From: Mariprofundus sp.
GTDB lineage: Bacteria; Pseudomonadota; Zetaproteobacteria; Mariprofundales; Mariprofundaceae
Direction of reading: 5' to 3'
DNA: 14,982 nucleotides
NCBI GenBank assembly: GCA_030951095.1
Contig: JAUZQI010000127.1
Coordinates: 1-14,982 of the forward strand
Under the pieces are notes generated by a model, which was not told where the DNA came from, ran no database searches, and was given only the letters and a program-made list of their open reading frames with translations. The position numbers were made by a program, and so were the translations under genes. Shown here in pieces: positions 1 to 6,586 of this stretch; position 1 is the stretch's first letter; each line of letters begins with the position of its first letter.

Positions 1-17
1 GCGAATACAGGAACGAT

Positions 18-2444
18 ATGAACCAAAAATCTAAAAACATCAGTGATCACTATCAGGCTGTAACAATAAACCTGATGAGCGGAGAAACGATTGAAGGCTA
101 CCTGCCCGGCTTATCCCCCATTATGTCAAAACTGCATTTCTTTGAACAAGGCGGGGCAGGCCAAGCATCGCCCCGCAAGCTGGATATCAAGGATATAGTC
201 TATATCGGACTGCATCGGCCCGCTGGAGCCACGATGAACCACCCCGGCAACCTGAAACAGGCGGATAAGGTGAAAATCATCACAGTCAACCTGGAACGTT
301 TTAACGTGCTTGCATCGCCCTCAACATCGAACACACCCGGATTTTATGCCACCATAATGGATAACAGCCAACCTTATGAACGCATCTTTTTCTACCATCA
401 TGGTATTCGGTATCAGGAAAGGGCTGAGCGGATAGGTGATATTCTTGTCGAGCAGGAAATTCTTGCCCCCAAAGAAATACAACGGGCGCTCGAAATTCAG
501 TCACAAAGCAAACCTCCCATTGGGAATGTACTGAAAAAAATGGGAAAAGTGGGCGACAGGGATCTTGCTACCGCCATGGAAACTCAGCATCGCCAACGCA
601 TGAAGATGGGAGATCTGCTCATCAATCAGGATTTGGTCTCCAGCGAAGATGTCCACGAAGCACTGGCAGACCAATCGTTGTCCGTTGATAAACCACTCGG
701 CCATATTTTAAAAAACAAAGGGAAAATTGAGGAACAGCATATAACAACGGCATTGGAAATTCAGAGCCGCCATAATATGAGGCTGGGTGAAATTCTGACC
801 GCTGCAGGATTGATTTCCGATGAAGATCTTCAGCATGCATTGGAAGAGCAGAAGACAAGTGGCCAGCGACTGGGAGAAGTTTTACTCAGTGAGCATACGA
901 TTACTGAAGAGGATTTACTTTCGGCACTGTCCAGAAAATTCCGTCTGCCCACGGTTGACTTGAATCAATACGATATAAACCCTCTGGCCGCTGGCGAAAT
1001 CAGCCTTGATATTGTTGAAAAGCACAGGATTCTGCCTATCGATATGGACGAGCATTCGCTAACCATTGCGCTTTCTGACCCAATGAGTATGGAAGCTTAT
1101 GATAGTATATGTTTCAAAACCGGCAAAAAGATATACGAAGTCATGACTGCATCCTCGCAACTCAATCGCTATATTCAACAAGCCCTGAAAGAAGAACCCA
1201 TGGATGACGAGCTATCCTGTGAGTTTCTGCATCAGGAAAATGAGGACGAGGATGAACCAGTCAACGAATTGGAAATTACCCAGTCTGCTGAGGATGCGCC
1301 TATCGTCAGTCTGGTTAACCGAATTATCCGTAATGGTCTGAAGAAAAAAGCATCTGACATTCATATTCTTCCACAATCAAACAAGATCATTCTGGCCTAT
1401 CGTCTCAATGGTCAACTGCTGGAAGAAAGTGCTCTGGATAAAAGCCTGCACAAGCAGATCGCAGCACGCATCAAAATCTTGTGCAGCATGGATATCTCCG
1501 AGCAAAGAATGCCTCAGGATGGTAAAATGTTGTTGCGTGAAGGTAAACAGAAATATGAATTCCGTGTTTCCTGTATCCCCAACTCATTCGGTGAATCAAT
1601 GGTATTGCGTATTCTGAATAAAGATATGGCTGTCGAACTGGATGTGCTCGGTTTACGTGCCGATGACATGAAAAAGCTTGCGACCATTGCACGCAAACCA
1701 TATGGCCTGTTGCTGGTCACAGGCCCTACCGGCTCCGGTAAGTCCACGACGCTGTTCGCCGTACTGAAATCAATCCAGCATTTGCCCGCCCACATTCTAA
1801 CCATTGAGGATCCGGTAGAATCCGAAATATCCGGGGCTAACCAGATTCAGGTAAACCACAAAATTGGTATGACTTTTGCGCGAATTCTTCGTAATGTGCT
1901 CAGACACGATCCTGATATTATTATGATTGGTGAAATGCGCGATCCGGAAACTGCCGAAATTGGAATCGAAGCAGCCCTCACCGGCCACCTGATGTTCTCC
2001 ACCCTGCATACCAACTCCGCCGTGGACACAATTATTCGCCTCAATGACCTGAGCATACCCAATTATCTGATTGCACCGGCGCTGCTTGGTGTGATTAGCC
2101 AAAATCTTCTGAAAAAGCTCTGCCTGAAATGTCGGGCTGAACTGGAAAGCAATGATCCAGCTTTCGGTACGGTACAGGATCTAGGCTTTACTCCTCCTGA
2201 AAAGCTGTATAAAGCTGTTGGCTGCGAACATTGCAATCAAACCGGTTATGCAGGACGTGTCATGTCCTACGAGTTCCTTGTGGTAAATGAGAAAATAAGG
2301 CAAGCCATTCACGATGGCGTAAAAGGCCATCAGATGCAAAAAATAGCGGCAGAAAATGGTATGCAGCCAAAAGCCGAATCAGCGCTTAAAATGGCTGCAG
2401 ATGGGATTATCGATTACAACGACTTCATCTATTCTGTGATGTAA
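18..2444 (+). CDS. GspE/PilB/MshE-family secretion ATPase with six N-terminal repeats
   Basis: AAA-type hexameric ATPase that would power pilus assembly or type II secretion at the inner membrane. Seen: Walker A GPTGSGKST (569-577), Asp box around IEDPVE (596-601), Walker B region DPDIIMIGEMRD (631-642), His box TGHLMFSTLHTN (655-666), and a tetracysteine zinc motif C702-X2-C705 ... C736-X2-C739, all typical of PilB/GspE extension ATPases. ASDIHI (445-450) matches the family's N2 region, and about 296-390 looks like the GspE/MshE N-terminal domain. Unusual are residues 1-130, a small domain rich in predicted strands, and 139-313, six tandem 29-30-residue repeats starting with hydrophobic-Gly pairs at 139, 168, 197, 227, 256 and 285. 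At 808 residues it is longer than usual PilB (about 570). The ATG has AGGA upstream with a 6-base gap. No pilus or secretion neighbour is visible, so PilB, GspE and MshE cannot be told apart. The family is certain, the system is not. Confidence 0.93.
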   Translation: MNQKSKNISDHYQAVTINLMSGETIEGYLPGLSPIMSKLHFFEQGGAGQASPRKLDIKDIVYIGLHRPAGATMNHPGNLKQADKVKIITVNLERFNVLASPSTSNTPGFYATIMDNSQPYERIFFYHHGIRYQERAERIGDILVEQEILAPKEIQRALEIQSQSKPPIGNVLKKMGKVGDRDLATAMETQHRQRMKMGDLLINQDLVSSEDVHEALADQSLSVDKPLGHILKNKGKIEEQHITTALEIQSRHNMRLGEILTAAGLISDEDLQHALEEQKTSGQRLGEVLLSEHTITEEDLLSALSRKFRLPTVDLNQYDINPLAAGEISLDIVEKHRILPIDMDEHSLTIALSDPMSMEAYDSICFKTGKKIYEVMTASSQLNRYIQQALKEEPMDDELSCEFLHQENEDEDEPVNELEITQSAEDAPIVSLVNRIIRNGLKKKASDIHILPQSNKIILAYRLNGQLLEESALDKSLHKQIAARIKILCSMDISEQRMPQDGKMLLREGKQKYEFRVSCIPNSFGESMVLRILNKDMAVELDVLGLRADDMKKLATIARKPYGLLLVTGPTGSGKSTTLFAVLKSIQHLPAHILTIEDPVESEISGANQIQVNHKIGMTFARILRNVLRHDPDIIMIGEMRDPETAEIGIEAALTGHLMFSTLHTNSAVDTIIRLNDLSIPNYLIAPALLGVISQNLLKKLCLKCRAELESNDPAFGTVQDLGFTPPEKLYKAVGCEHCNQTGYAGRVMSYEFLVVNEKIRQAIHDGVKGHQMQKIAAENGMQPKAESALKMAADGIIDYNDFIYSVM

Positions 2445-2446
2445 GC

Positions 2447-2485
2447 AAAAAACAAAAAAAACTTCAGCCAAATGTCTGCACTCGG
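2447..2485 (-). terminator. Probable terminator after trmD
   Basis: Leftward strand: 11 bases past the trmD stop there is a CAGAC-ATTT-GGCTG hairpin with one mismatch, then AAG and runs of eight and six T separated by one G. A second hairpin, TCTGCGC-CCGA-GTGCAGA (7 bp including a G-U), lies just before and partly competes with it. The T tracts are strong and the stems modest. It sits where transcription from trmD should stop before meeting the convergent ATPase gene. Confidence 0.5.
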
Positions 2486-2510
2486 GCGCAGATTATTAAT
2501 CCCGATTTTT
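2482..2510 (+). terminator. Possible terminator for the ATPase gene
   Basis: Rightward strand: TCGGG and CCCGA form a 5-bp stem around a 14-base loop, followed directly by five T. It lies 38 bases after the ATPase stop and overlaps the last codons of trmD on the other strand. The stem is short and the loop large, so this is a weak call. Confidence 0.3.
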
Positions 2511-3158
2511 ACTCCGCTGTATTGCCTGTGCCCTGCGCCATTTTCCGATTTCAGCATGATTGCCGGAGAGCAACACCTCAGGCACACCCTTGCCTTCAAA
2601 CAGTTCCGGGCGAGTGTAATGCGGCCAGTCAAGGATGCCTTCCTCTGTGAATGAATCGAGTACAGCAGATTCGGGACTACCCAGCACGTCCGGCAACAAT
2701 CGAATTACTGCATCCAGCACACATAGCGCTGCAGGCTCGCCCCCTGATAACACATAATCACCCAGCGACAATTCTTCATCGACATAATCACATATTCTTT
2801 CGTCAAATCCTTCGTAACGACCACTGAGCAATGTAATGCCGGGCTTTTCAGTGAACTCCAGCGCCTTGGCCTGCGTAAAGCGAGCGCCCGAAGGCGTAAG
2901 CATCACCACATGAGTATCAGGATGTTTCTCGCGTGCGGCACGGATCGAAGCGACTACCGGCTCCGGCTTCATCAGCATGCCGGGTCCGCCACCGTATGGA
3001 GAATCGTCCACCTTGTGATGCTTATCTGTGGCAAAATCGCGAATCTGGATGGTTTCCACGCTGACGATGCCCGCTGCAATCGCCCGACTGGGAATCGAGC
3101 AGGATAGCGGCGAGTCAAAAAATTCGGGAAACAGAGTTAGAAGCTGGGCGTAAAACAT
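2496..3158 (-). CDS. trmD: tRNA (guanine-N1)-methyltransferase TrmD, short C-terminus
   Basis: Methylates N1 of G37 next to the anticodon in tRNAs with G36, using S-adenosylmethionine; cytosolic homodimer with a trefoil-knot fold. Family signatures are in order: DDSPYGGGPGMLM (51-63), LSGRYEGFDER (111-121), LSLGDYVLSGGEPAA (130-144), LDWPHYTRPE (176-185) and VPEVLLSGNHAEI (192-204). The start overlaps the rimM 3' end by 22 bp in another frame, suggesting translational coupling. At 220 residues it is short: E. coli TrmD is about 255 and continues past the GKWRR region with an RRPELL-like tail, whereas this protein ends at QRSKNRD. The methyltransferase core looks intact. rplS, which often follows trmD, is absent; the convergent ATPase gene follows instead. 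Confidence 0.96.
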   Translation of the reverse strand: MFYAQLLTLFPEFFDSPLSCSIPSRAIAAGIVSVETIQIRDFATDKHHKVDDSPYGGGPGMLMKPEPVVASIRAAREKHPDTHVVMLTPSGARFTQAKALEFTEKPGITLLSGRYEGFDERICDYVDEELSLGDYVLSGGEPAALCVLDAVIRLLPDVLGSPESAVLDSFTEEGILDWPHYTRPELFEGKGVPEVLLSGNHAEIGKWRRAQAIQRSKNRD

Positions 3159-3679
3159 GCATCCATACCTTCGGGTATGTCGATGGTAATCAGGCCTTGA
3201 TCAAGATCGACCCCGGTAATGATTTCTTCAGTAAATGGAATCAGCCATTCGCCCGGTTCAGTTGCTTCGGCTGGTGTTTTGACGACCAAATTATCCTGTG
3301 CGCCATATTCTTCCAGCGCAATGACCATTCCGAGTATTTGATCGGCAGTGCGTACCTTGCAGTCGATCAACTCTTGCCACAGGTATTCGTCTTCATCTGT
3401 CTCCACTTCGGAGGCAGGAACCCATATTTTCAAGCCTTTGAGCATTTCGGCGCGATTGTAGTCTGCGACACCATCGAGTTCAGCCAGCATGCGTTTACCA
3501 TGCTGCCAGCAGCGGGTGACGTCATAAGGTTTAGCTGTTTCGGCGGATTCGCCCACCCGCCAACAAGAATACCCGGCAACCGCATCAGCGGGCCGGGTAT
3601 GTGAATAGACTATCAGTGCACCTTTGAGACCATGTGCCCCAAGAATGTCACCAACATGCAAATATCTGTTACGAACCAT
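3137..3679 (-). CDS. rimM: 16S rRNA processing / 30S maturation factor RimM
   Basis: Assists late 30S assembly, mainly of the 3' head domain, by binding ribosomal protein S19. The 180-residue length is normal. Seen: N-terminal RimM domain opening with VGDILGAHGLKGALIVYS (about 9-26), then a C-terminal PRC-barrel containing DEYLWQELIDCKV and ending EWLIPFTEEIITGVDLDQG / ITIDIPEGM. It lies 37 bp after rpsP and overlaps trmD by 22 bp, the usual rpsP-rimM-trmD arrangement, so the three are probably one transcript. The ATG start has AGGG about 9 bases upstream. Confidence 0.96.
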   Translation of the reverse strand: MVRNRYLHVGDILGAHGLKGALIVYSHTRPADAVAGYSCWRVGESAETAKPYDVTRCWQHGKRMLAELDGVADYNRAEMLKGLKIWVPASEVETDEDEYLWQELIDCKVRTADQILGMVIALEEYGAQDNLVVKTPAEATEPGEWLIPFTEEIITGVDLDQGLITIDIPEGMDACFTPSF

Positions 3680-3716
3680 CTACAAAGCCCTATACCAGGC
3701 TTCGGTGAGAATCAAA

Positions 3717-3956
3717 TTATGCCGATGCCTTGCCAATCAGGCTGGCGACACGATCAGATACTTTCGCGCCCTGATCAGTCCATGCCTTCACCCGCTCCAG
3801 ATCCAGCTTAACTACTTCCGGTTCCGTGCAGGGATCGTAATAGCCCAGCTTCTCGATGAATGCACCATCGCGACGCTTACGCTCGTCCATCACAACTACA
3901 GAATAAAAAGGACGCTTCTTGCGGCCACCTCGGCTCAAACGAATAATTGTTGCCAT
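3717..3956 (-). CDS. rpsP: 30S ribosomal protein S16
   Basis: Small-subunit protein needed for 30S assembly. The 79 residues open with MATIIRLSRGGRKKRPFYSV, the classic S16 N-terminus, followed by RRDGAFIEKLGYYDP and DLERVKAWTDQGAKVSD, which cover the whole fold. A GGAGG sequence (3968-3972) lies 11 bases before the ATG, a slightly long gap. A good sigma-70-like promoter sits just upstream. First gene of the rpsP-rimM-trmD run, with ffh upstream in the same direction, as in many bacteria. Confidence 0.98.
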   Translation of the reverse strand: MATIIRLSRGGRKKRPFYSVVVMDERKRRDGAFIEKLGYYDPCTEPEVVKLDLERVKAWTDQGAKVSDRVASLIGKASA

Positions 3957-3988
3957 ATTATGTACTACCTCCGAAAAACAGGCGGCGC

Positions 3989-4017
3989 ACTATAGAGATA
4001 TAAAGCGTCACTCGCAA
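3989..4017 (-). promoter_or_regulatory. Sigma-70-like promoter for rpsP-rimM-trmD
   Basis: On the leftward strand TTGCGA (4012-4017) and TATAGT (3989-3994) are separated by exactly 17 bases, matching the -35/-10 consensus at 4/6 and 5/6. Transcription would start near 3982, leaving a leader of about 25 bases with the GGAGG site. This implies that the ribosomal run can be expressed independently of ffh. Confidence 0.6.
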
Positions 4018-4023
4018 GCTGCT

Positions 4024-4057
4024 TTGTCCTGATTGTTGTCCTGATTGTTGTCCTGAT
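4024..4057. repeat. 12-bp tandem repeat between ffh and rpsP
   Basis: Almost three copies (2.8) of TTGTCCTGATTG occur head to tail without a mismatch, starting at 4024, 4036 and 4048. They lie between the ffh stop (4064) and the -35 of the rpsP promoter (4017). No gene overlaps them. The function is unknown; the copy number may vary between strains. Confidence 0.85.
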
Positions 4058-4063
4058 AATTTA

Positions 4064-5437
4064 TTACACTTTCGGCATGCCGGGTGGCATTCCACCGCCG
4101 CCCATACCTCCACCGAACTTACCCATCATTTGAGTCATCATGCGACGACCTTTGCCACCTTTCATGCGTTTCATCATTTTCTGCATCTGGACGAACTGCT
4201 TAAGCATGCGATTAAGTTCCGGCACAGTGGTGCCAGAGCCTGCAGTCACCCGACGTTTACGGCTACCGTTCAATAATTTGGGATACTTGCGCTCTTTCGG
4301 TGTCATCGAATAGACCATCGCCTGCATGCGTTTGATCGGTTTATCATCCATCTGTTCCAGCGCACCTTGCGGCAACTTCACCCCCGGCATCATTTTCAGC
4401 ATTCCTGCCATGCCGCCCATGTTCTGCATCTGGCCAAGCTGCTCGGCGAAATCACCGAGATCAAACTGCCCTTTTTTAATTTTGGCCGCCGTTTTCTCGG
4501 CTGACGCCTGATCGACCGTGGACTGGATTTTTTCCACCAATCCAACCACATCGCCCTGACCGAGAATACGGCCAGCCATACGTGCCGGATCAAATATCTC
4601 GAAGGCTTCAATTTTTTCACCTGTTCCGACATAACGGATCGGCACGCCTGTACTGTGTGCTACCGATAGCGCTGCGCCGCCACGCACATCGGCATCGGTT
4701 TTGGTCAGGATGCAGCCGGACATATGCACCGCCGCATGAAACTGCTCGGCAATCTGAAGTGCTGTCTGACCGGTCATAGCATCAAGCACCAGCAACCGTT
4801 CGCTGGCCGACACGCTATCGGCCACAGCCTTGATTTCGGCCATCAGCTCATCGTTCACCACCTGACGACCGGCGGTATCAAGAATCAACACATGATGCCC
4901 GTCACGTCCGGCCTGCAACACTGCCGCCTTGGCCATGCTTGCTGCGCTGGTGCCATCGCCTGTGATATAAGGCACGTCCACCTGGCCGGCCAGCACTTGT
5001 AACTGTTCACGCGCCGCAGGGCGGGTGGCATCCACAGAAGTCAGTGCTACTTTTTTGCCTTGAGAAACCAGCAGGCGCGCCAATTTGCCCGCTGTGGTGG
5101 TTTTACCCGCGCCCTGCAAGCCGCAGAGCAAAACCACCGATGGGATTTTGGACAGATCAAGATCGCGACGCTGACCACCGAGCAGGTCAGTCAGTGCATC
5201 ATTAAGAATTTTGACGATTACCTGACCCGGCTGCAGACTTTTGGCTACGTCTGCACCCAGTGCCCGCTCTTTGACCTCAGCCATCAAATGGCGCACGACC
5301 GGCAACGCCACATCGGCTTCCAGCATCGCCAAACGCATCTCGCGCAACGTCGCATCCAGATCAGCTTCGGAAACCCGCGCCGACCCGCGCAACTTATGCG
5401 CTATATTACCAAATTTTTCACTTAATCGACTGAACAT
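4064..5437 (-). CDS. ffh: Signal recognition particle GTPase Ffh
   Basis: Binds signal sequences on ribosomes with 4.5S RNA and delivers them to FtsY at the inner membrane. Domains in order: N-domain helices, then the GTPase domain with G1 GLQGAGKTTTAGKLA, G3 DTAGR, TKTD (G4) followed by the usual RGGAALS segment, then the M domain with GSRKRRVTAGSGTTVPELNR as the RNA-binding helix-turn-helix and a Met/Gly-rich tail ending GGGMPPGMPKV. The ATG at 5437 is preferred because AGGAG lies 6 bases upstream; a TTG at 5452 in frame would put that site inside the gene. This gives 457 residues, normal for Ffh. The loop after DTAGR reads QVVNDELM instead of the common LHVDEELM, a mild divergence. No SRP RNA gene was found nearby. 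Confidence 0.97.
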   Translation of the reverse strand: MFSRLSEKFGNIAHKLRGSARVSEADLDATLREMRLAMLEADVALPVVRHLMAEVKERALGADVAKSLQPGQVIVKILNDALTDLLGGQRRDLDLSKIPSVVLLCGLQGAGKTTTAGKLARLLVSQGKKVALTSVDATRPAAREQLQVLAGQVDVPYITGDGTSAASMAKAAVLQAGRDGHHVLILDTAGRQVVNDELMAEIKAVADSVSASERLLVLDAMTGQTALQIAEQFHAAVHMSGCILTKTDADVRGGAALSVAHSTGVPIRYVGTGEKIEAFEIFDPARMAGRILGQGDVVGLVEKIQSTVDQASAEKTAAKIKKGQFDLGDFAEQLGQMQNMGGMAGMLKMMPGVKLPQGALEQMDDKPIKRMQAMVYSMTPKERKYPKLLNGSRKRRVTAGSGTTVPELNRMLKQFVQMQKMMKRMKGGKGRRMMTQMMGKFGGGMGGGGMPPGMPKV

Positions 5438-5452
5438 GTTTTGCTCCTGCAA

Positions 5453-5467
5453 CCCGTTTAAAACGGG
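5453..5467 (-). promoter_or_regulatory. Hairpin in the ffh leader
   Basis: CCCGT-TTAAA-ACGGG forms a 5-bp stem (up to 7 bp as a near-perfect 15-base palindrome). It lies 15 bases before the ffh ATG, immediately upstream of its AGGAG site, and would be at the very start of the transcript from the predicted promoter. It may stabilise the 5' end or tune translation; neither is shown by the sequence alone. Confidence 0.45.
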
Positions 5468-5472
5468 AGGCT

Positions 5473-5500
5473 ATTCTGTGACAGTAAACAGTTGGGTCAA
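5473..5500 (-). promoter_or_regulatory. Probable ffh promoter
   Basis: Leftward strand: TTGACC (5495-5500, 5/6 to consensus) and CAGAAT (5473-5478, 4/6) with a 16-base spacer. The start would be near 5465, giving a leader of about 28 bases. The -35 is strong and the -10 weak. Confidence 0.4.
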
Positions 5501-5532
5501 TCACGGGTTTACACAGAGCCCCTTGGCCGGAG

Positions 5533-5621
5533 AGCCTGTCGGACTTATGAGAAGTCTATTCGGTAACTGCTCCTGCGGTGCTCTACCTCCTGCACCCATG
5601 CAGTCGTGCGCGGCAGGAGCA
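5533..5621. repeat. Hairpin-rich intergenic repeat, copy 1
   Basis: Non-coding segment between ffh and the toxin-antitoxin pair. It holds a 9-bp inverted repeat TGCTCCTGC (5568-5576) / GCAGGAGCA (5613-5621), an inner CTGCA-CCCA-TGCAG hairpin and a GACTT-ATGAG-AAGTC hairpin. Five short blocks recur in the same order in the cysD-cysN spacer: AGCCT[G/C]TC, CT[T/C]AT[G/A]AGAAG, CTCTACC, CACCCAT and GGCAGGAG. I read the two as diverged members of one palindromic repeat family, although the evidence is only two copies. Confidence 0.45.
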
Positions 5622-5654
5622 ACGGCCAAAAGCATCCTGATTTATCGTTTTCGC

Positions 5655-5714
5655 TTGAGCTTGAGTGTTTTTGTAGCTACAATTGTTCATTAATTGTAGC
5701 TACAATTATGGAGG
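5655..5714 (+). promoter_or_regulatory. phd-vapC promoter with two palindromic operators
   Basis: TTGAGC (5655-5660), a 17-base spacer and TACAAT (5678-5683) form a good sigma-70-type promoter. The 12-bp perfect palindrome TTGTAGCTACAA occurs twice, at 5671-5682 covering the -10 box and at 5694-5705 just past the expected start; the second is extended to 16 bp (5692-5707). Centres are 23 bp apart, about two helical turns. This is the layout expected for autorepression by an antitoxin or antitoxin-toxin complex. GGAGG at 5710-5714 is the ribosome site, 6 bases before the ATG. Confidence 0.75.
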
Positions 5715-5720
5715 TGCCTT

Positions 5721-5966
5721 ATGCAGGTGTCTGTACGTGAATTGAAAAATCATCTTTCCGAGTATCTTCGCCGGGTAGAGGGCGGTGAAAATATTCAGGT
5801 CGAGCGGCACAATCTGCCGGTAGCAAGGCTGGTTCCCATGCCATATGCAGGGATAACCAGTATGCCGGACGTGGTGTGGAATGGAAAAAAAGCGAGGGGT
5901 GGGGAGTCCAGACCGGTCATCTCCGGCAAGAGTGTCGCCGAACGCGTGTTGGAAGATCGTAATTGA
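5721..5966 (+). CDS. Phd/YefM-family antitoxin
   Basis: 81-residue antitoxin that should bind and neutralise the downstream PIN-domain toxin and repress the operon. The N-terminus QVSVRELKNHLSEYLRRVEGGENIQVERHNLPVARLVP is the Phd/YefM DNA-binding and dimerisation fold (about residues 2-42): beta strand, helix with LKNHLSEYL, then the beta hairpin carrying the PVARLVP motif. The C-terminal half (about 45-81), charged and ending KSVAERVLEDRN, would be the toxin-binding tail. It has a strong GGAGG site and two operator palindromes upstream. The stop overlaps the toxin start by 4 bp, as is common in such pairs. Confidence 0.9.
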   Translation: MQVSVRELKNHLSEYLRRVEGGENIQVERHNLPVARLVPMPYAGITSMPDVVWNGKKARGGESRPVISGKSVAERVLEDRN

Positions 5967-6391
5967 TTCTGTATCTGGATACTTCGGCACTCGTTAAGGC
6001 TTATGTTGAAGAAGAATATTCTCGCCATGTATTGCAAAACATGAAAGAGGCGACAGTCAGCGCCAGCCATAAGGTGGCTTATGTGGAGGCTCGCGCTGCT
6101 TTTGCTCGTTTGCAGCGCGAGCATGTATTGAATGAAACGGAATGGGAAAGTCTGAAACATGAGTTTGTAACTGATTGGAACAATTATCTGCAGATTGGCA
6201 CAACTCAAGCTTTGCTTGAGCGAGCCAGCAGCCTGGCCGAAGCATTCGCCTTGAGAGCCTACGACAGTGTTCACCTGGCCGCTGCACAGATGCTCAATGA
6301 AGATTCGAAAGAGGCAGTGATATTTGCCTGCTATGATCGAAAGCTTAATCAAGCGGCCGAACTACTGGGATTGTCCGTGCTGGAATCGTGA
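5963..6391 (+). CDS. vapC: VapC-like PIN-domain ribonuclease toxin
   Basis: 142-residue PIN-domain protein, predicted Mg2+-dependent RNase of a type II toxin-antitoxin system; VapC relatives cut tRNA or rRNA and stop translation. The four acidic residues expected in a PIN active site are D6 (LYLDTSALVK), E42 (YVEARAAF), D101 (YDSVHLAAA) and D125 (CYDRKL), so it looks active. The likely start is a TTG whose bases overlap the antitoxin TGA (TTGA), implying translational coupling and limited toxin synthesis; no ATG fits, because D6 must be included. The cognate antitoxin is of the Phd rather than the AbrB type, a mix seen in many VapBC-like pairs. Nothing suggests which RNA it cuts. Confidence 0.88.
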   Translation: MILYLDTSALVKAYVEEEYSRHVLQNMKEATVSASHKVAYVEARAAFARLQREHVLNETEWESLKHEFVTDWNNYLQIGTTQALLERASSLAEAFALRAYDSVHLAAAQMLNEDSKEAVIFACYDRKLNQAAELLGLSVLES

Positions 6392-6542
6392 TATGAATGG
6401 GCTGATCCTGAGCAAGCATTCACCTTGCATGCTGAAGCGGAGTTATGGAGTTATTATTGTAATGGGATGGTTCGTTCCACTCCCATACGGCATCGCAATG
6501 TGTCAAAATAGAATAGTCCGAATAAGATGAAAGCTTTCCTCG

Positions 6543-6578
6543 AAAAAAACTAATTTACAGGGTCACATTCGTAACCCT
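6543..6578 (-). terminator. Probable cysN terminator
   Basis: Leftward strand: AGGGTTAC-GAAT-GTGACCCT forms an 8-bp stem (one G-U) with a 4-base loop, 8 bases past the cysN stop. Seven T follow after a 9-base gap, which is longer than in ideal intrinsic terminators. It is also the natural end of the sulfur gene block. Confidence 0.5.
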
Positions 6579-6586
6579 ATGAATTG

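Noticed and set aside
5438..5660. Possible SRP (4.5S) RNA gene next to ffh
   Set aside because: The conserved GGAAGGAAGCAGCC-like core was not found on either strand; the inverted repeats fit the intergenic repeat instead.
5241..5693. 150-codon + strand frame running from ffh into the spacer
   Set aside because: Mostly antisense to the conserved N-terminus of Ffh, and its tail crosses hairpins; no protein family is visible.
5795..6352. 185-codon open frame on the - strand across the toxin-antitoxin pair
   Set aside because: The + strand genes have clear Phd and PIN signatures, starts and a promoter; the reverse frame has none.
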